A stretch of DNA of 64,000 nt from Ectobacillus antri (GCF_003852715.1 NZ_RIAV01000008.1:1-64000); one strand, 5' to 3'. Shown: positions 33,631 to 42,598, numbered from the stretch's first letter. Made by a program: numbers and translations. Notes: generated by a model from the sequence alone, not told the origin.

Positions 33631-34011
33631 ATGAAAAAATCATTATGCTTACTTATGCTTATGATGATTGTGTGGTCTGTTAGTTTGGTTTCGGGCTGCA
33701 ATGAGACCCATTCGTATGTAGGAGAAAGCGAGCATTGGAAAGGGACACTCCATCTTACGCAATCAGGTGGTAAAGAAGTTGAAGAGGGGACCATCGTATA
33801 CAAAGGAAAAGACAAACAGGAAGTCAAACGCGTGATATGGAAAGTGCAAGGCATGCACGGAGAACGCGGGGGCAACGATTATTTGACGGATGGAACTATC
33901 AGAATAAGCGGTAGCTGTACGGGGTGTGCGATGCAAGGTAAGGATGAGCCATACGATGTAACCGTAGAATGGAATGGAGTAAAAGAAACATTTCAGATGA
34001 AACGGCGCTAA
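33631..34011 (+). CDS. lipoprotein, unknown function (126 aa)
   Basis: Signal peptide with lipobox LVSGC (cleavage before Cys at about 23), then a beta-rich domain (HWKGTLHLTQSGG, GTIRISGSCTGCAMQGKDEP, VTVEWNGVKETFQMK) resembling small surface beta-sandwiches. ATG 33631 is chosen because the signal peptide begins there; the upstream frame overlaps a terminator. Confidence 0.8.
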   Translation: MKKSLCLLMLMMIVWSVSLVSGCNETHSYVGESEHWKGTLHLTQSGGKEVEEGTIVYKGKDKQEVKRVIWKVQGMHGERGGNDYLTDGTIRISGSCTGCAMQGKDEPYDVTVEWNGVKETFQMKRR

Positions 34012-34109
34012 TCAGTAATACAAACGAGCTTCCAAAAAGTATGACCATTTATGTTTACGCATGGCATAGTTACTCTCTTCATGCGGTTAAAAACTTAAGT
34101 ACCCTTAGG

Positions 34110-34581
34110 AATACAAACGGCGGAATTGGCAAGAAAGAGATGAGCATCTGGTGCGTCAATTACAGCATGCAGTAAAACAGCTTTTGCAGGCCGAAAAGCC
34201 CATAAGGATTACAAAAACACGTCTGATGAAAATGGCACAAACTCCATACGCCTTGCGTTTCCCTTATATCATCTTCCGAAAACAGAGGTCTACTTGCAAA
34301 CAGTAGGACAAACGGTGATTGCGTTTCAAATTCGCCGCATCCAATGGGCAGCAACAGAGATAGCTAAAAGCAATCGGGACGTAACACCGTTTGCAATCCG
34401 CGTAAAGGCGAGTTTTTTAGATCCGAAACGGATGAGCGATGTTGTATGGAAAGAAATTCATCGTCAAGTCGACCGTTTTGCACAATCTAACGCACAAATC
34501 GTGTGTGAAAAAGGACGTAAATGCAGTGTGGGTAAAAGTAGTAATTGTAGGCATATAACGGAGAGAAGGAGGGGGATATGA
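34110..34581 (+). pseudogene. C-terminal remnant of a Tn7-type TnsD/TniQ transposition protein
   Basis: Reads EYKRRNWQERDEHLVRQLQH, then AVKQLLQAEKPIRITKTRLM, then after a one-base shift near 34265 YHLPKTEVYLQTVGQTVIAF and QIRRIQWAATEI. The WxxRDxxL start, the PIRIT-TR-(M/I) block, LPKTxxYL and FQIRRIxWA are the C-terminal repeat unit of TnsD in Tn7-like elements, which chooses the insertion site. The N-terminal zinc-finger part and tnsABC are absent. Its tail overlaps the ribosome site of the next gene. Confidence 0.75.
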
Positions 34582-35045
34582 AAGCTTTACTTGTTACCGC
34601 TAGGTTCATACCCATGTTGTTTGTAAGCATGACAGCTTGTTCCAAAGAAACTAACAAAGCAATTCATAAAAAGGAATATAGTTTCGAAACAGCAAAAAAG
34701 AACGGAGATGTGATCTTCAGGGGGGGCGATGTATATAACACTAGGGATATGGATGCATTTATCCATAAGTACAAAGATGGTTTCGTTCGATTCACACAGT
34801 TTGATGAAAACAATGAGCCAGTCATCAAAGATTTGACGATTAACAAAGATGCCAAACCTCACCGTATTTATTATGATGTAGATTATTCACTCACAAGTGA
34901 AAAAGGGAGGGATGGCGAAGAAATTTCTCATACACAATGCAAGTCTATTACAAAAGTAGAACATGCCAATTCAATTGATTATATTTTAGAAGGTTGCGGC
35001 GCAATCACAGATACTGAGCTATTGTTTACAGTTCCTAAAGATTAA
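34578..35045 (+). CDS. DUF4362 lipoprotein (155 aa)
   Basis: Signal peptide ending in the lipobox-like MTAC (Cys about 21), then the DUF4362 domain: AKKNGDVIFRGGDVYNTRDM, FIHKYKDGFVRFTQFDENNE and the closing HTQCKSI...YILEGCG cysteine pair. Function unknown; surface exposed. ATG after AGGAGGGGG. Confidence 0.85.
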   Translation: MKALLVTARFIPMLFVSMTACSKETNKAIHKKEYSFETAKKNGDVIFRGGDVYNTRDMDAFIHKYKDGFVRFTQFDENNEPVIKDLTINKDAKPHRIYYDVDYSLTSEKGRDGEEISHTQCKSITKVEHANSIDYILEGCGAITDTELLFTVPKD

Positions 35046-35109
35046 TAAAGTTAAAAAGAGGGAGTTTTCTTTTAGTAAAGGCTTTATTAAATGTTAATGT
35101 TGATTTTTA

Positions 35110-35148
35110 ATTAATGGGAAACCTAGCCGTAAAGGTTTCCCATTAATT
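35110..35148. terminator. bidirectional hairpin between convergent genes
   Basis: aatgggaaacct-agccgtaa-aggtttcccatt, flanked by T/A runs. Confidence 0.7.
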
Positions 35149-35163
35149 CCTATATTTTCGATA

Positions 35164-35445
35164 TTAAGAGATATTTTTTAGCCAAGTAATAATACGAAGC
35201 ACCTGAAACGGTTCAAACCAAGTAATTAGAAACATAACCACAAAGAAAGAAACAAGTGATATGAATTTTATGGTTCCCACTTCCCTTTTAGCAATTGCTA
35301 TAAAACTTAGTACAATTCCTGCTAAAGAAGAAATAAAGCCTAAAAGGACAATTGGTTCAGAATAGCCATCTATTATCCAATTTAAACCGAACAGTAATAG
35401 TCCTATAAACATAAGGGTTATTGACAATATACTAAATTTTTTCAT
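35164..35445 (-). CDS. small three-helix membrane protein (93 aa)
   Basis: ATG after TTGGAGGTG. Helices at about 5-25, 32-53 and 60-80; no known domain. AT-rich compared with the neighbours. Confidence 0.65.
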   Translation of the reverse strand: MKKFSILSITLMFIGLLLFGLNWIIDGYSEPIVLLGFISSLAGIVLSFIAIAKREVGTIKFISLVSFFVVMFLITWFEPFQVLRIITWLKNIS

Positions 35446-35582
35446 AATTCCACCTCCAAATACAATTTTACCATTTTATGGGGTGGGTGATAATCATTTT
35501 TTTATCTTAGCTCTGTTAATCTTTAATGTTAATTTTGAATCATCTAATGCCTTGTTTAAGATGGATTAGTTTAACTCATTCC

Positions 35583-35665
35583 GAAAGAAGTCTCCCACTT
35601 CTAAATGTGAAGGTGCGACAGCACTAATGAAAGTGGGGGATGAATTTCGGTTAGGCGTAGCCTAA
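35583..35665. repeat. IS200/IS605-type end-associated hairpin
   Basis: gtctcccactt ... aagtggggga arms around taaatgtgaaggtgcgacag resemble the structured sequence found at the tnpB-distal end and RNA guide region of IS605-family elements. It lies directly upstream of the TnpA-TnpB remnant and supports the element assignment. Confidence 0.55.
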
Positions 35666-35727
35666 AGTTGTTTCTCTTTTTTGCTGTGATATAATCAGTC
35701 TTAGATAAAAGAAAAGCTGCTATATCA

Positions 35728-36189
35728 ATGGAATTAGACAATAATAATCATTCAGTATTCTTATTATATTATCACCTTGTTTTGATCGTGAAATATCGTA
35801 GAAAAGTGTTTGATGACACTATGTCTGACTATGCAAAAGATATGTTTGTTAGATTAGGCGAAAACTACAATATTTCCTTAGTCGAATGGAATCACGATAT
35901 TGACCATGTACATATTTTGTTCAAAGCGCATCCGAATACTGAGATGTCAAAGTTCATCAATGCTTATAAAAGTGCAAGTTCTCGACTTATCAAAAAGAAT
36001 TTTCCGCAAGTGAAAAAGCTCATCAAAATAGATAAGTGGTTTCCGTCATCTAAAACCTGTTCCTGTTGCGGTAAAGTAAAGGAATCTCTATCTCTTTCTG
36101 CGCGCACATTCCGCTGTGATTGTGGTTTTGTGGCAGACAGGGACTGGAATGCTTCTATCAATATCAAAGATGTATTTTGGCACAAGTAG
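35728..36189 (+). pseudogene. TnpA-TnpB deletion fusion of an IS200/IS605-family element
   Basis: Residues 1-98 are a Y1 transposase TnpA (MELDNNNHSVFLLYYHLVLI, HUH motif DHVHILF); from about residue 100 the frame continues as the C-terminus of TnpB: KWFPSSKTCSCCG, FRCDCGF zinc-finger cysteines and DRDWNASINI with the last RuvC aspartate. The TnpA catalytic tyrosine and about 300 residues of TnpB are deleted, in frame, so one 153-aa open frame remains. Neither activity can survive; the product, if made, would be an HUH fragment with a zinc finger. Confidence 0.88.
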
Positions 36190-36476
36190 AAAATCAGAAT
36201 GCAGGTTTTTTAATATATCATACATATTTTTTTGAACAGTTGTTTATTGATTTGCTTATTGTACATCCGGCGTTAGGAAGAAAAGGTGTTGCAAAGGCTT
36301 TAATAGAGTATGTGGAAAATAATTGTACATCAAAGAAGATTTTCTCATCAACAAACAAATCTAATGAAAGTATGCAACATGTGTTTGATGCGCTTCATTA
36401 TAAACAAAGTGGTTATATTGACAATTTAGATGAAGGTGATCCGGAAATCGTATTTTATAAAGAAATTCGCTCTTAG
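36186..36476 (+). pseudogene. GNAT acetyltransferase lacking its N-terminus
   Basis: Reads VENQNAGFLIYHTYFFEQLF, then IDLLIVHPALGRKGVAKALI (acetyl-CoA loop RxxGxA/G), and ends IVFYKEIRS-stop. The first third of the fold and the start codon are missing; the break coincides with the right edge of the IS remnant, so insertion plus deletion probably removed them. Confidence 0.7.
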
Positions 36477-36477
36477 A

Positions 36478-36500
36478 AATCATCCGAGTGATTTTTTTAT
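36478..36500 (+). terminator. weak terminator
   Basis: aatca-tccga-gtgatttttttat hairpin. Confidence 0.45.
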
Positions 36501-36634
36501 AAACAAATAATTTTATTATGTAAACTGAAAGTTATAAAAATAGTGCGCTTACAATTATTGTGCAAGATGTTGACGATTGTAACATTGACAAATATAGGAT
36601 TCTTTCTTACTCTTTATATAAAAAGGGGGGTGTC

Positions 36635-36718
36635 ATGATGGCAAATATTTTATTGCCAGAAACTTCAGTGTCCCATGCAAAGTCTGATGTTAAAAGGGCG
36701 ATCCTTTTGCATGGGTAA
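36635..36718 (+). CDS. possible 27-aa peptide
   Basis: ATG ATG start after a strong AAGGGGGG site; reads MMANILLPETSVSHAKSDVK then RAILLHG-stop. Bases over its end pair with gatcgcctt near 36734 (aagggcgatc arm), so the 3' end is structured. No family known; could also be the head of a decayed gene. Confidence 0.35.
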   Translation: MMANILLPETSVSHAKSDVKRAILLHG

Positions 36719-36801
36719 GAATAAAGAATTTAGATCGCCTTAGGTATTAACGCAGGCTTTGCACCTTATTATTTATCTTACAATAAGGAGCGGGCAAACC
36801 G

Positions 36802-37065
36802 ATGAAATATGTAAAAGCTGCGGCGGTATTACCTGAAGAGTTACTGCAAGAACTGCAAAAGTACGTACAAGGGGAATTACTGTATATCCCAAAAAGAAAA
36901 GAAAATCATGAACAATGGGGCTCGCGCTCAGGGGGGCGCAAGCAATTGGATGAAAGAAATGAAGCGATTCGACTGGCTTATAAGGGCGGTAAGCATATAA
37001 CGCAATTATCACAGGAATATTTTTTATCAGTCGATACAATCAAACGAATTGTATATGCACAGTAA
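36802..37065 (+). CDS. CD3324-family small DNA-binding-like protein (87 aa)
   Basis: Starts KYVKAAAVLPEELLQELQKY, has the YIPKRKENHEQWGSRSGGRK block and a C-terminal helix-turn-helix (YKGGKHITQLSQEYFLSVDT, IKRIVY) that define this family. Probably a transcription regulator; target unknown. ATG after AAGGAGCGG. Confidence 0.85.
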   Translation: MKYVKAAAVLPEELLQELQKYVQGELLYIPKRKENHEQWGSRSGGRKQLDERNEAIRLAYKGGKHITQLSQEYFLSVDTIKRIVYAQ

Positions 37066-37072
37066 CCAAGAT

Positions 37073-37105
37073 AGCGATAACTCGTGTATGAGTTGTCGCT
37101 TTTTG
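37073..37105 (+). terminator. terminator of the CD3324-family gene
   Basis: agcgataactcg-tgta-tgagttgtcgcttttt. Confidence 0.75.
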
Positions 37106-37203
37106 TGTTAAATTTATTTATAAATCGTATTTGCATTAGCGCAGAGGCGAAAGGATTTCCTATAATATAAAGTAGAAAGCCGGCTGTAAAAGGAGTGAAA
37201 GTA

Positions 37204-37842
37204 ATGAATACATGTATTAGAAGTGATGAGTTTAATTTTATTAAAATGCAAATACGTAATATTGTAAATGGATATGCAGCGTCAAGTGATAAGGATGTTT
37301 TGCAAGCACTTGTGTCTCTAGTAAAAGAGCGCGTTTTAGATGTTTGTCATGACTTCAACGAAGAACAGATGAAGCTGCTGCATACGATTGAAGAGATTCG
37401 TGATAAAGAGGATGCAGAACGATTTTTCCTGCAACTTGCACCTTATGTGAAATCATTTCCAGAATTGACAGAACAGGCGTTAAAAAGGGTATTTCCAAAG
37501 GTGAAGCGTCTTAAAAAGCCCGACCTGGCAGGGTGGAATTTACAAGAAACTTCGTACATTAGCTGGGATGACAAAGGATCTAGCCAAAGATATATCATCG
37601 CTATGAATGAGGATGGACTTGTTGGGGTGAAAGGCGTATTTACAAGCTCACATCAGAAGGGAATATGTACGATCTGTAAACGTCATGCGGAGATCGGGAT
37701 GTTCATCTCTGAAGTAAAAGGATCGGTTATGGGAACCTACACGAAGCGAGGAAATTATATCTGTCAAGATAGCATAGTATGTAATCAAAACATAGTGTCT
37801 CTAGAGAGTTTACATGATTTTATATTGCGACAACGCAGTTAA
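37204..37842 (+). CDS. FusB/FusC-family EF-G-binding protein
   Basis: 212 aa. N-terminal helical bundle (MNTCIRSDEFNFIKMQIRNI, LLHTIEEIRDKEDAERFFLQ) and a C-terminal four-cysteine zinc domain (GICTICKRHAEIG ... NYICQDSIVCNQ, after WNLQETSYISWDD). FusB-type proteins bind EF-G and free it from the ribosome, giving fusidic-acid resistance in staphylococci; chromosomal homologues in Bacillus are common and may serve normal translation. ATG 37204 is 8 nt from AAGGAG; an in-frame GTG at 37195 is too close. Confidence 0.88.
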   Translation: MNTCIRSDEFNFIKMQIRNIVNGYAASSDKDVLQALVSLVKERVLDVCHDFNEEQMKLLHTIEEIRDKEDAERFFLQLAPYVKSFPELTEQALKRVFPKVKRLKKPDLAGWNLQETSYISWDDKGSSQRYIIAMNEDGLVGVKGVFTSSHQKGICTICKRHAEIGMFISEVKGSVMGTYTKRGNYICQDSIVCNQNIVSLESLHDFILRQRS

Positions 37843-37856
37843 GGATAGAACGATAT

Positions 37857-37890
37857 AAACCCTCTTCCTACATGTTAGGGGGAGGGTTTT
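37857..37890 (+). terminator. terminator of the FusB-like gene
   Basis: aaaccctcttcctacatgttagggggagggtttt hairpin, slightly imperfect. Confidence 0.7.
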
Positions 37891-38023
37891 AGTCATACGC
37901 ATCACATTTACATTCACAAATTATCAATCTAACCGTAGGAAAATGAAATAGGAAATGTATACATGTATTCTCTATGCTTGGACACATTATATGGAAAAGA
38001 CAACCATAAGTGGAGGTACAATC

Positions 38024-39565
38024 ATGGAGAAGAATCAAACAGGAACTAGTAAAATGCCACAATACCCTGAGCCCTATTGGAGAGTTGGTTTGGATATTCC
38101 ATCTTTCCCTAAACTAGATCGGGATATAGAAGCCGATGTAGCAATAGTTGGTGCAGGAATTTCTGGAATTACAACTGCATACTTGCTTGCGCAAGAAGGA
38201 CTAAAAGTGGTTCTTTTAGAAGCAAGTACTATATTGAACGGAACAACCGGTCATACTACCGCGAAAATTACTGCGCAGCATGATTTAATTTATGACGAAC
38301 TGATTCATCATTTTGGGGAAGAAAAAGCTAGGCTATATTATCAAGCTAACAGCGATGCTTTGCAGTTTATTAAAGATATGGTTAACGAACATCAGATTGA
38401 ATGTGATTTTACGGAAGAAGATGCTTATATTTATGCCAATACAGGTGAAGGTGTTAAACAAATACAGGTGGAGTATGAAGCTTATAAGAAGCTTGGCATT
38501 GTGAGTGAATATGTACAAAGTATGCCGCTGCCACTTGAAATGCAGGCAGCCATTGTGATGAAGCAACAGGCGCAGTTCCACCCCTTGAAATTTTTACTTC
38601 AGCTTGTTCAAGCTTTTGTAGGAAAATCAGGCATCATTTATGAGAATACAACAGCTGTCAATATTGAAAAAGGGGAGCGGCCGAGCGTTATCACAAGAGA
38701 TGGTTACCGGGTCACTTGCAAACATATAGTATCCTGCTCTCATTTTCCTTTTTATGAAATGCCTAATTTATACTTTACACGCATGTATGCAGAACGTTCA
38801 TACGTGCTAGGGGTAAAGACAGAAAAAGCCTTCCCAGGTGGTATGTATTTGAGTGCGGACTCTCCGAAGCGTTCGCTTCGATATACGAATGTCAACGGAG
38901 AAAACCTTGTTTTAATTGGAGGAGAAAGCCATAAAACGGGGCAAGGAATATGTACAATCAAGCATTACGAAGCACTAGAGGCCTTTGGTGAGGAATCATT
39001 CGGCATTACAGAGATTCCTTATAGATGGTCCGCTCAAGATTTAATTACCCTGGATAAAGTCCCTTACATTGGTCGTCTTTCAGCTGATGAGTCGAATATT
39101 TTTGTTGCGACAGGCTACAGAAAATGGGGGATGACAAACGGAACTGCAGCGGCTTTGTTATTAAGGGATTTGATAGTAGGAAGAGACAATCCTTATCAAG
39201 AACTGTATAGTCCATCAAGATTTCATGCTGATCCGAATATTAAAGCCTTCATTACGATAAATGTTGATGTGGCGAAACATTTGATTGGCGACAAGATAGG
39301 AATTGTGCGTAGAAGTCCTGGTGATTTGTATAGCGACGAAGGAGCCATTGTTAATGTAAACGGAAAAAGAGCGTGCGGATATCGCGATGAGAGCGGGCAC
39401 CTACATATTGTCGACTCTGCTTGTACTCACATGGGCTGTGAGCTTGCATGGAACAGCGGAGATCGTACATGGGACTGTCCTTGTCATGGTTCTAGGTTTT
39501 CAGTGGATGGGGATGTAATTGAGGGACCAGCGGAAAAGCCTTTAAAGCGAATAGAACTGGAGTAA
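38024..39565 (+). CDS. FAD-dependent oxidoreductase with C-terminal Rieske domain
   Basis: 513 aa. DAO-type FAD fold: VAIVGAGISGITTAYLLAQE (about 31-50), then GTTGHTTAKITAQHD and the C-terminal FAD contact NIFVATGYRKWGMTNGTAAA. A Rieske [2Fe-2S] domain follows with CTHMGCEL and CPCHGSRFSVDG. Such YhfW-like proteins are cytosolic oxidoreductases of unknown substrate. ATG 38024 follows GTGGAGG; the frame open from 37955 adds an unrelated head. Confidence 0.92.
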   Translation: MEKNQTGTSKMPQYPEPYWRVGLDIPSFPKLDRDIEADVAIVGAGISGITTAYLLAQEGLKVVLLEASTILNGTTGHTTAKITAQHDLIYDELIHHFGEEKARLYYQANSDALQFIKDMVNEHQIECDFTEEDAYIYANTGEGVKQIQVEYEAYKKLGIVSEYVQSMPLPLEMQAAIVMKQQAQFHPLKFLLQLVQAFVGKSGIIYENTTAVNIEKGERPSVITRDGYRVTCKHIVSCSHFPFYEMPNLYFTRMYAERSYVLGVKTEKAFPGGMYLSADSPKRSLRYTNVNGENLVLIGGESHKTGQGICTIKHYEALEAFGEESFGITEIPYRWSAQDLITLDKVPYIGRLSADESNIFVATGYRKWGMTNGTAAALLLRDLIVGRDNPYQELYSPSRFHADPNIKAFITINVDVAKHLIGDKIGIVRRSPGDLYSDEGAIVNVNGKRACGYRDESGHLHIVDSACTHMGCELAWNSGDRTWDCPCHGSRFSVDGDVIEGPAEKPLKRIELE

Positions 39566-39695
39566 GAGGTGTGTAATAGCATATTTCCTAAGCATGACGG
39601 TTACAAGAGAATGGAGCTACTTTTATCCAATGTATCAAGTTAAAGCAGAGACACATATTATGAGATGATGCACAACAATAGGAGACTAAGATTAG

Positions 39696-39735
39696 AAAAA
39701 AGGGGAGCTCTCACAAGTGTGAGCTCCCCTTTTTA
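39696..39735. terminator. strong bidirectional terminator
   Basis: aaaaaaggggagctctcac-aa-gtgtgagctcccctttttt-like perfect stem. Confidence 0.85.
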
Positions 39736-39793
39736 AATCGTGATAAAGTGTCTGGTATAGATGTGCGTAGTTTAAGGTTTACAGTTGGAAATC

Positions 39794-39982
39794 TTATTTG
39801 TCAAAACCGGGGGTTAGTTTTACTTTATAAACCAATGCAGCTCCTTTTGCGTTCCTATCTGTTTTATCAACAGCATTTAGAATGGTGGTGCAAGGTAAAG
39901 GGACAGCACTGTCTGCATGAGCTGGATAAGGATATATGATAGGAATGAGCGAACATCCCAATATAAAAATGAAATAATACAT
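39794..39982 (-). CDS. possible small secreted protein (62 aa)
   Basis: ATG 6 nt after GGAGG. N-terminal signal peptide MYYFIFILGCSLIPIIYPYP with a likely AHA-DS cleavage site at 24/25, leaving a 38-residue mature peptide with one Cys and Lys-rich end. It could be intact or the head of a gene truncated by deletion. Confidence 0.5.
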   Translation of the reverse strand: MYYFIFILGCSLIPIIYPYPAHADSAVPLPCTTILNAVDKTDRNAKGAALVYKVKLTPGFDK

Positions 39983-40207
39983 CTGTTTCCTCCATGACGT
40001 TTTTCAGTTAGTTTGTTCAGATTTTATGTATACATTACACTTGTGACGCCATATTTTATGGGTTTATTATTTTTTATGAATACTTTACTCATAACGCAAT
40101 TACCTTATGCACTGTCAACCTTGTTTGCAGGAATTAAGCACCAAAACGAGAATACAAAGAGAGGTTGTTTTCGTGATGAGTTGTACTATTGTTTGGAGGG
40201 GATTTAT

Positions 40208-41229
40208 ATGAAAGTTCTAAATATTACACAACTGCAGCAGCAAGTTGCATCACACCCTGAGTTTTCTGGCGTGATTGCAATTGAACAGGCAGGAAGCAAT
40301 TTATTTGAGCACGCACAGGGCTATTACAATCGTTCCGAAGGGCTGCGCAATACCCTGCAAACTCGCTTTGGTATCGCTTCCGGATGTAAATTGTTTACTG
40401 CGATTGCCATATGCCGCTTGATTGAACAGGACTTACTAGCATTTGACACAAAATTAAAGGATTGCTTACCTATAGCGTTTCCCCATATAAACGGTGATTT
40501 GACAATTCATCATTTACTAACGCACACCTCAGGGATTCCTGATTATTTTGATGAAGCAACAATGAGCGATTTTGAGGATTTATGGAAGGAATACCCGATG
40601 TATACCTTGAAGCGTCCTTCAGACTTTTTACCGATGTTTCAGCATGGCGCATGATGTTTGAACCAGGTGAACAATTTCATTACAACAACGCTGGCTTCAT
40701 TGTGCTTGGAATGATTATTGAGCAGGTGACCGGAGCGCCTTTTTCTACGTATATAGAAGAACATGTGTTACGGCGCTGTGATATGGTGGATTCCGGGTAT
40801 TTTTCACTAGATTGTCTGCCGAAAAATACTGCGTTTGGGTATATTGATGAAGATGGCGGTGCGTGGCGTACGAATACATACTCCATTCCCATTCAAAGTG
40901 GTGCCGATGGAGGAGCTTATGTAACGGCACCGGATATGACGAAATTTTGGAGAGCTTTGCTTCGTTATCAAATACTTAGCGAGGCATATACGAAGCTACT
41001 TTTAAAGCCGCATGTGCAGGTGAAAGAGCATGTGTATTACGGGTATGGGATTTGGATGAAGATACAAAACCAGCATGTGAAAAAGTATCATATTATGGGA
41101 TATGATCCGGGTGTTAGTTTTCACTCTGTTGTGTACCCTGCGTCTCAAACTATACTATCGGTGCTTTCAAATAAATCTTCAGGTGCATTTCAAATGATGA
41201 ATATAGTGGAGGAACAATTACAGATATGA
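40208..41229 (+). pseudogene. frameshifted beta-lactamase-family serine hydrolase
   Basis: Part one (40208-40654) starts at ATG after GGAGGGG and carries the SxxK nucleophile FGIASGCKLFTAIAICRLIE and LLTHTSGIPDYFDE; part two (from about 40650) continues in another frame with MMFEPGEQFHYNNAGFIVLG (YxN motif), GGAYVTAPDM and the His-containing C-terminus. The two join smoothly at QHG/RMMFEPG, where one indel near 40640-40655 breaks the frame. Otherwise full length for a class-C-like esterase/DD-peptidase. Real mutation or read error cannot be told here. Confidence 0.85.
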
Positions 41230-41304
41230 TAAATAAGGTAACAAATTAAGCAATTATGTTATAGGTGTAGAATAATTGACTGTAGACAAATAGGAGAGAA
41301 ATAG

Positions 41305-41979
41305 ATGAAAAATATATGGGTCATGATGCTATGTTTGTTGCTGTTGACGGCCTGCGGAGAGCAACGTCATGCCATAATTGAATGGGTAGACTTTATTAAG
41401 TGGAACAATGCGAAATATCAAGGGATTTCAACAGGAACGCTGGCTGATACAAGTTTAATAGGTGAGGAAGTGGGAAAAATAAAATTCCGCATCAATGACA
41501 ATATTTACGACCCTGAATATAAAGCCAAAAATGGAGACGCAGCCTTTTTAGAAGCGGGTACGGTGCTGCATCAGGTAAAGGGTCATCCGGAATTGCTTGC
41601 AGTAAAGGACACTAAAAAAGTGAATGGATATTATATATATTATAAAGATAAGTCTCTAGAAAACTATAAGTGGCATTATAAAGATATGCCAAAGCAGGAA
41701 GTAAAGAAAATAACGGTGCACGCACGTGATAACGCAAACATACAGTTAATTCGTGAGATTACAGATCCAAGTGAAATAGAGAGAATGTTTAGATTGCTAG
41801 AGGAAGGGCATGTGCAGGAGGTTGCGATCAGTGAGGAGGCTAAGGAATATGAAGTTAGCTTCTATACAAATGAGCCAGTTGCTTATACCTACTCCGTGTT
41901 TCAAAGTCAGGATCAATACTACTGGATGCCATGGGAGCAAGAGGTTTTGCCTGCTGAAATAGGAGAGTTCCTACAATAA
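41305..41979 (+). CDS. lipoprotein, unknown function (224 aa)
   Basis: Signal peptide with lipobox LLTAC (Cys about 17). Mature part: WVDFIKWNNAKYQGIS, KIKFRINDNIYDP, then a second half with ITVHARDNANIQLIREITDP and PWEQEVLPAEIGEFL. No named domain. ATG after AGGAGAG. Confidence 0.8.
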   Translation: MKNIWVMMLCLLLLTACGEQRHAIIEWVDFIKWNNAKYQGISTGTLADTSLIGEEVGKIKFRINDNIYDPEYKAKNGDAAFLEAGTVLHQVKGHPELLAVKDTKKVNGYYIYYKDKSLENYKWHYKDMPKQEVKKITVHARDNANIQLIREITDPSEIERMFRLLEEGHVQEVAISEEAKEYEVSFYTNEPVAYTYSVFQSQDQYYWMPWEQEVLPAEIGEFLQ

Positions 41980-42185
41980 ACGCCATACAACTCGCCATCT
42001 TTCAAAGAGAAAGGTGCTTGTGCCCTTTTATTAAAGCATGTTTCTTTGTCGTTCTCCCTACTGATAGGTATAGTGAGCTGGGGTGTTTTTTGTTACTACA
42101 AACTATGCTTTGGTTAAGATAATGACTGAATTTTCCTTCTTTTCTTGTGTTATAATATGTATAAAAGATTGCGTAAGGAGGCATC

Positions 42186-42506
42186 ATGAAAAAATTTCTA
42201 GGAATTATTTTTACTATTTTCATTGAGGCAGTGCTTGTATATGGTTTAACGAAGGTAGTCGGCTGGAAATATGAAGATCTTGCCTTTTTTGTGGGGCTTC
42301 TGTTTATTGTTATTGCGTATTTCTTCAGCAGTAAGGGTGGTTTTTCTAGTAATAGTCTGCGCTTACAGGCGCAGGCACAGAGCGGGATTAAGGTGGATGA
42401 GGAGGAATATGAATTTCGAGCGAATGCGGTGTTCATTGGTTCTATTGTGTATACGATACTATCACTTTTCTATGTTATCGCAGCGTATTGGAAGTATTTT
42501 GCGTAA
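42186..42506 (+). CDS. small membrane protein, unknown function (106 aa)
   Basis: Helices at about 2-22, 31-48 and 82-104; the loop KGGFSSNSLRLQAQAQSGIK faces one side. ATG after AAGGAGG. Confidence 0.75.
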   Translation: MKKFLGIIFTIFIEAVLVYGLTKVVGWKYEDLAFFVGLLFIVIAYFFSSKGGFSSNSLRLQAQAQSGIKVDEEEYEFRANAVFIGSIVYTILSLFYVIAAYWKYFA

Positions 42507-42598
42507 AAGTAGGGGTTGAAAAATCAGTTTTTTTGAAAAATTCATTGTATATCTGTTTCTTCTCTGGTAAAATCATGTAAAGATTTGGAGGGATACAT

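Noticed and set aside
40013-40207. N-terminal extension of the beta-lactamase-like gene
   Set aside because: The ATG at 40208 follows GGAGGGG and begins where the family begins; the extension is hydrophobic noise.
42002-42436. 144-aa antisense open frame
   Set aside because: Overlaps a plus-strand gene with a good ribosome site; no signal of its own.
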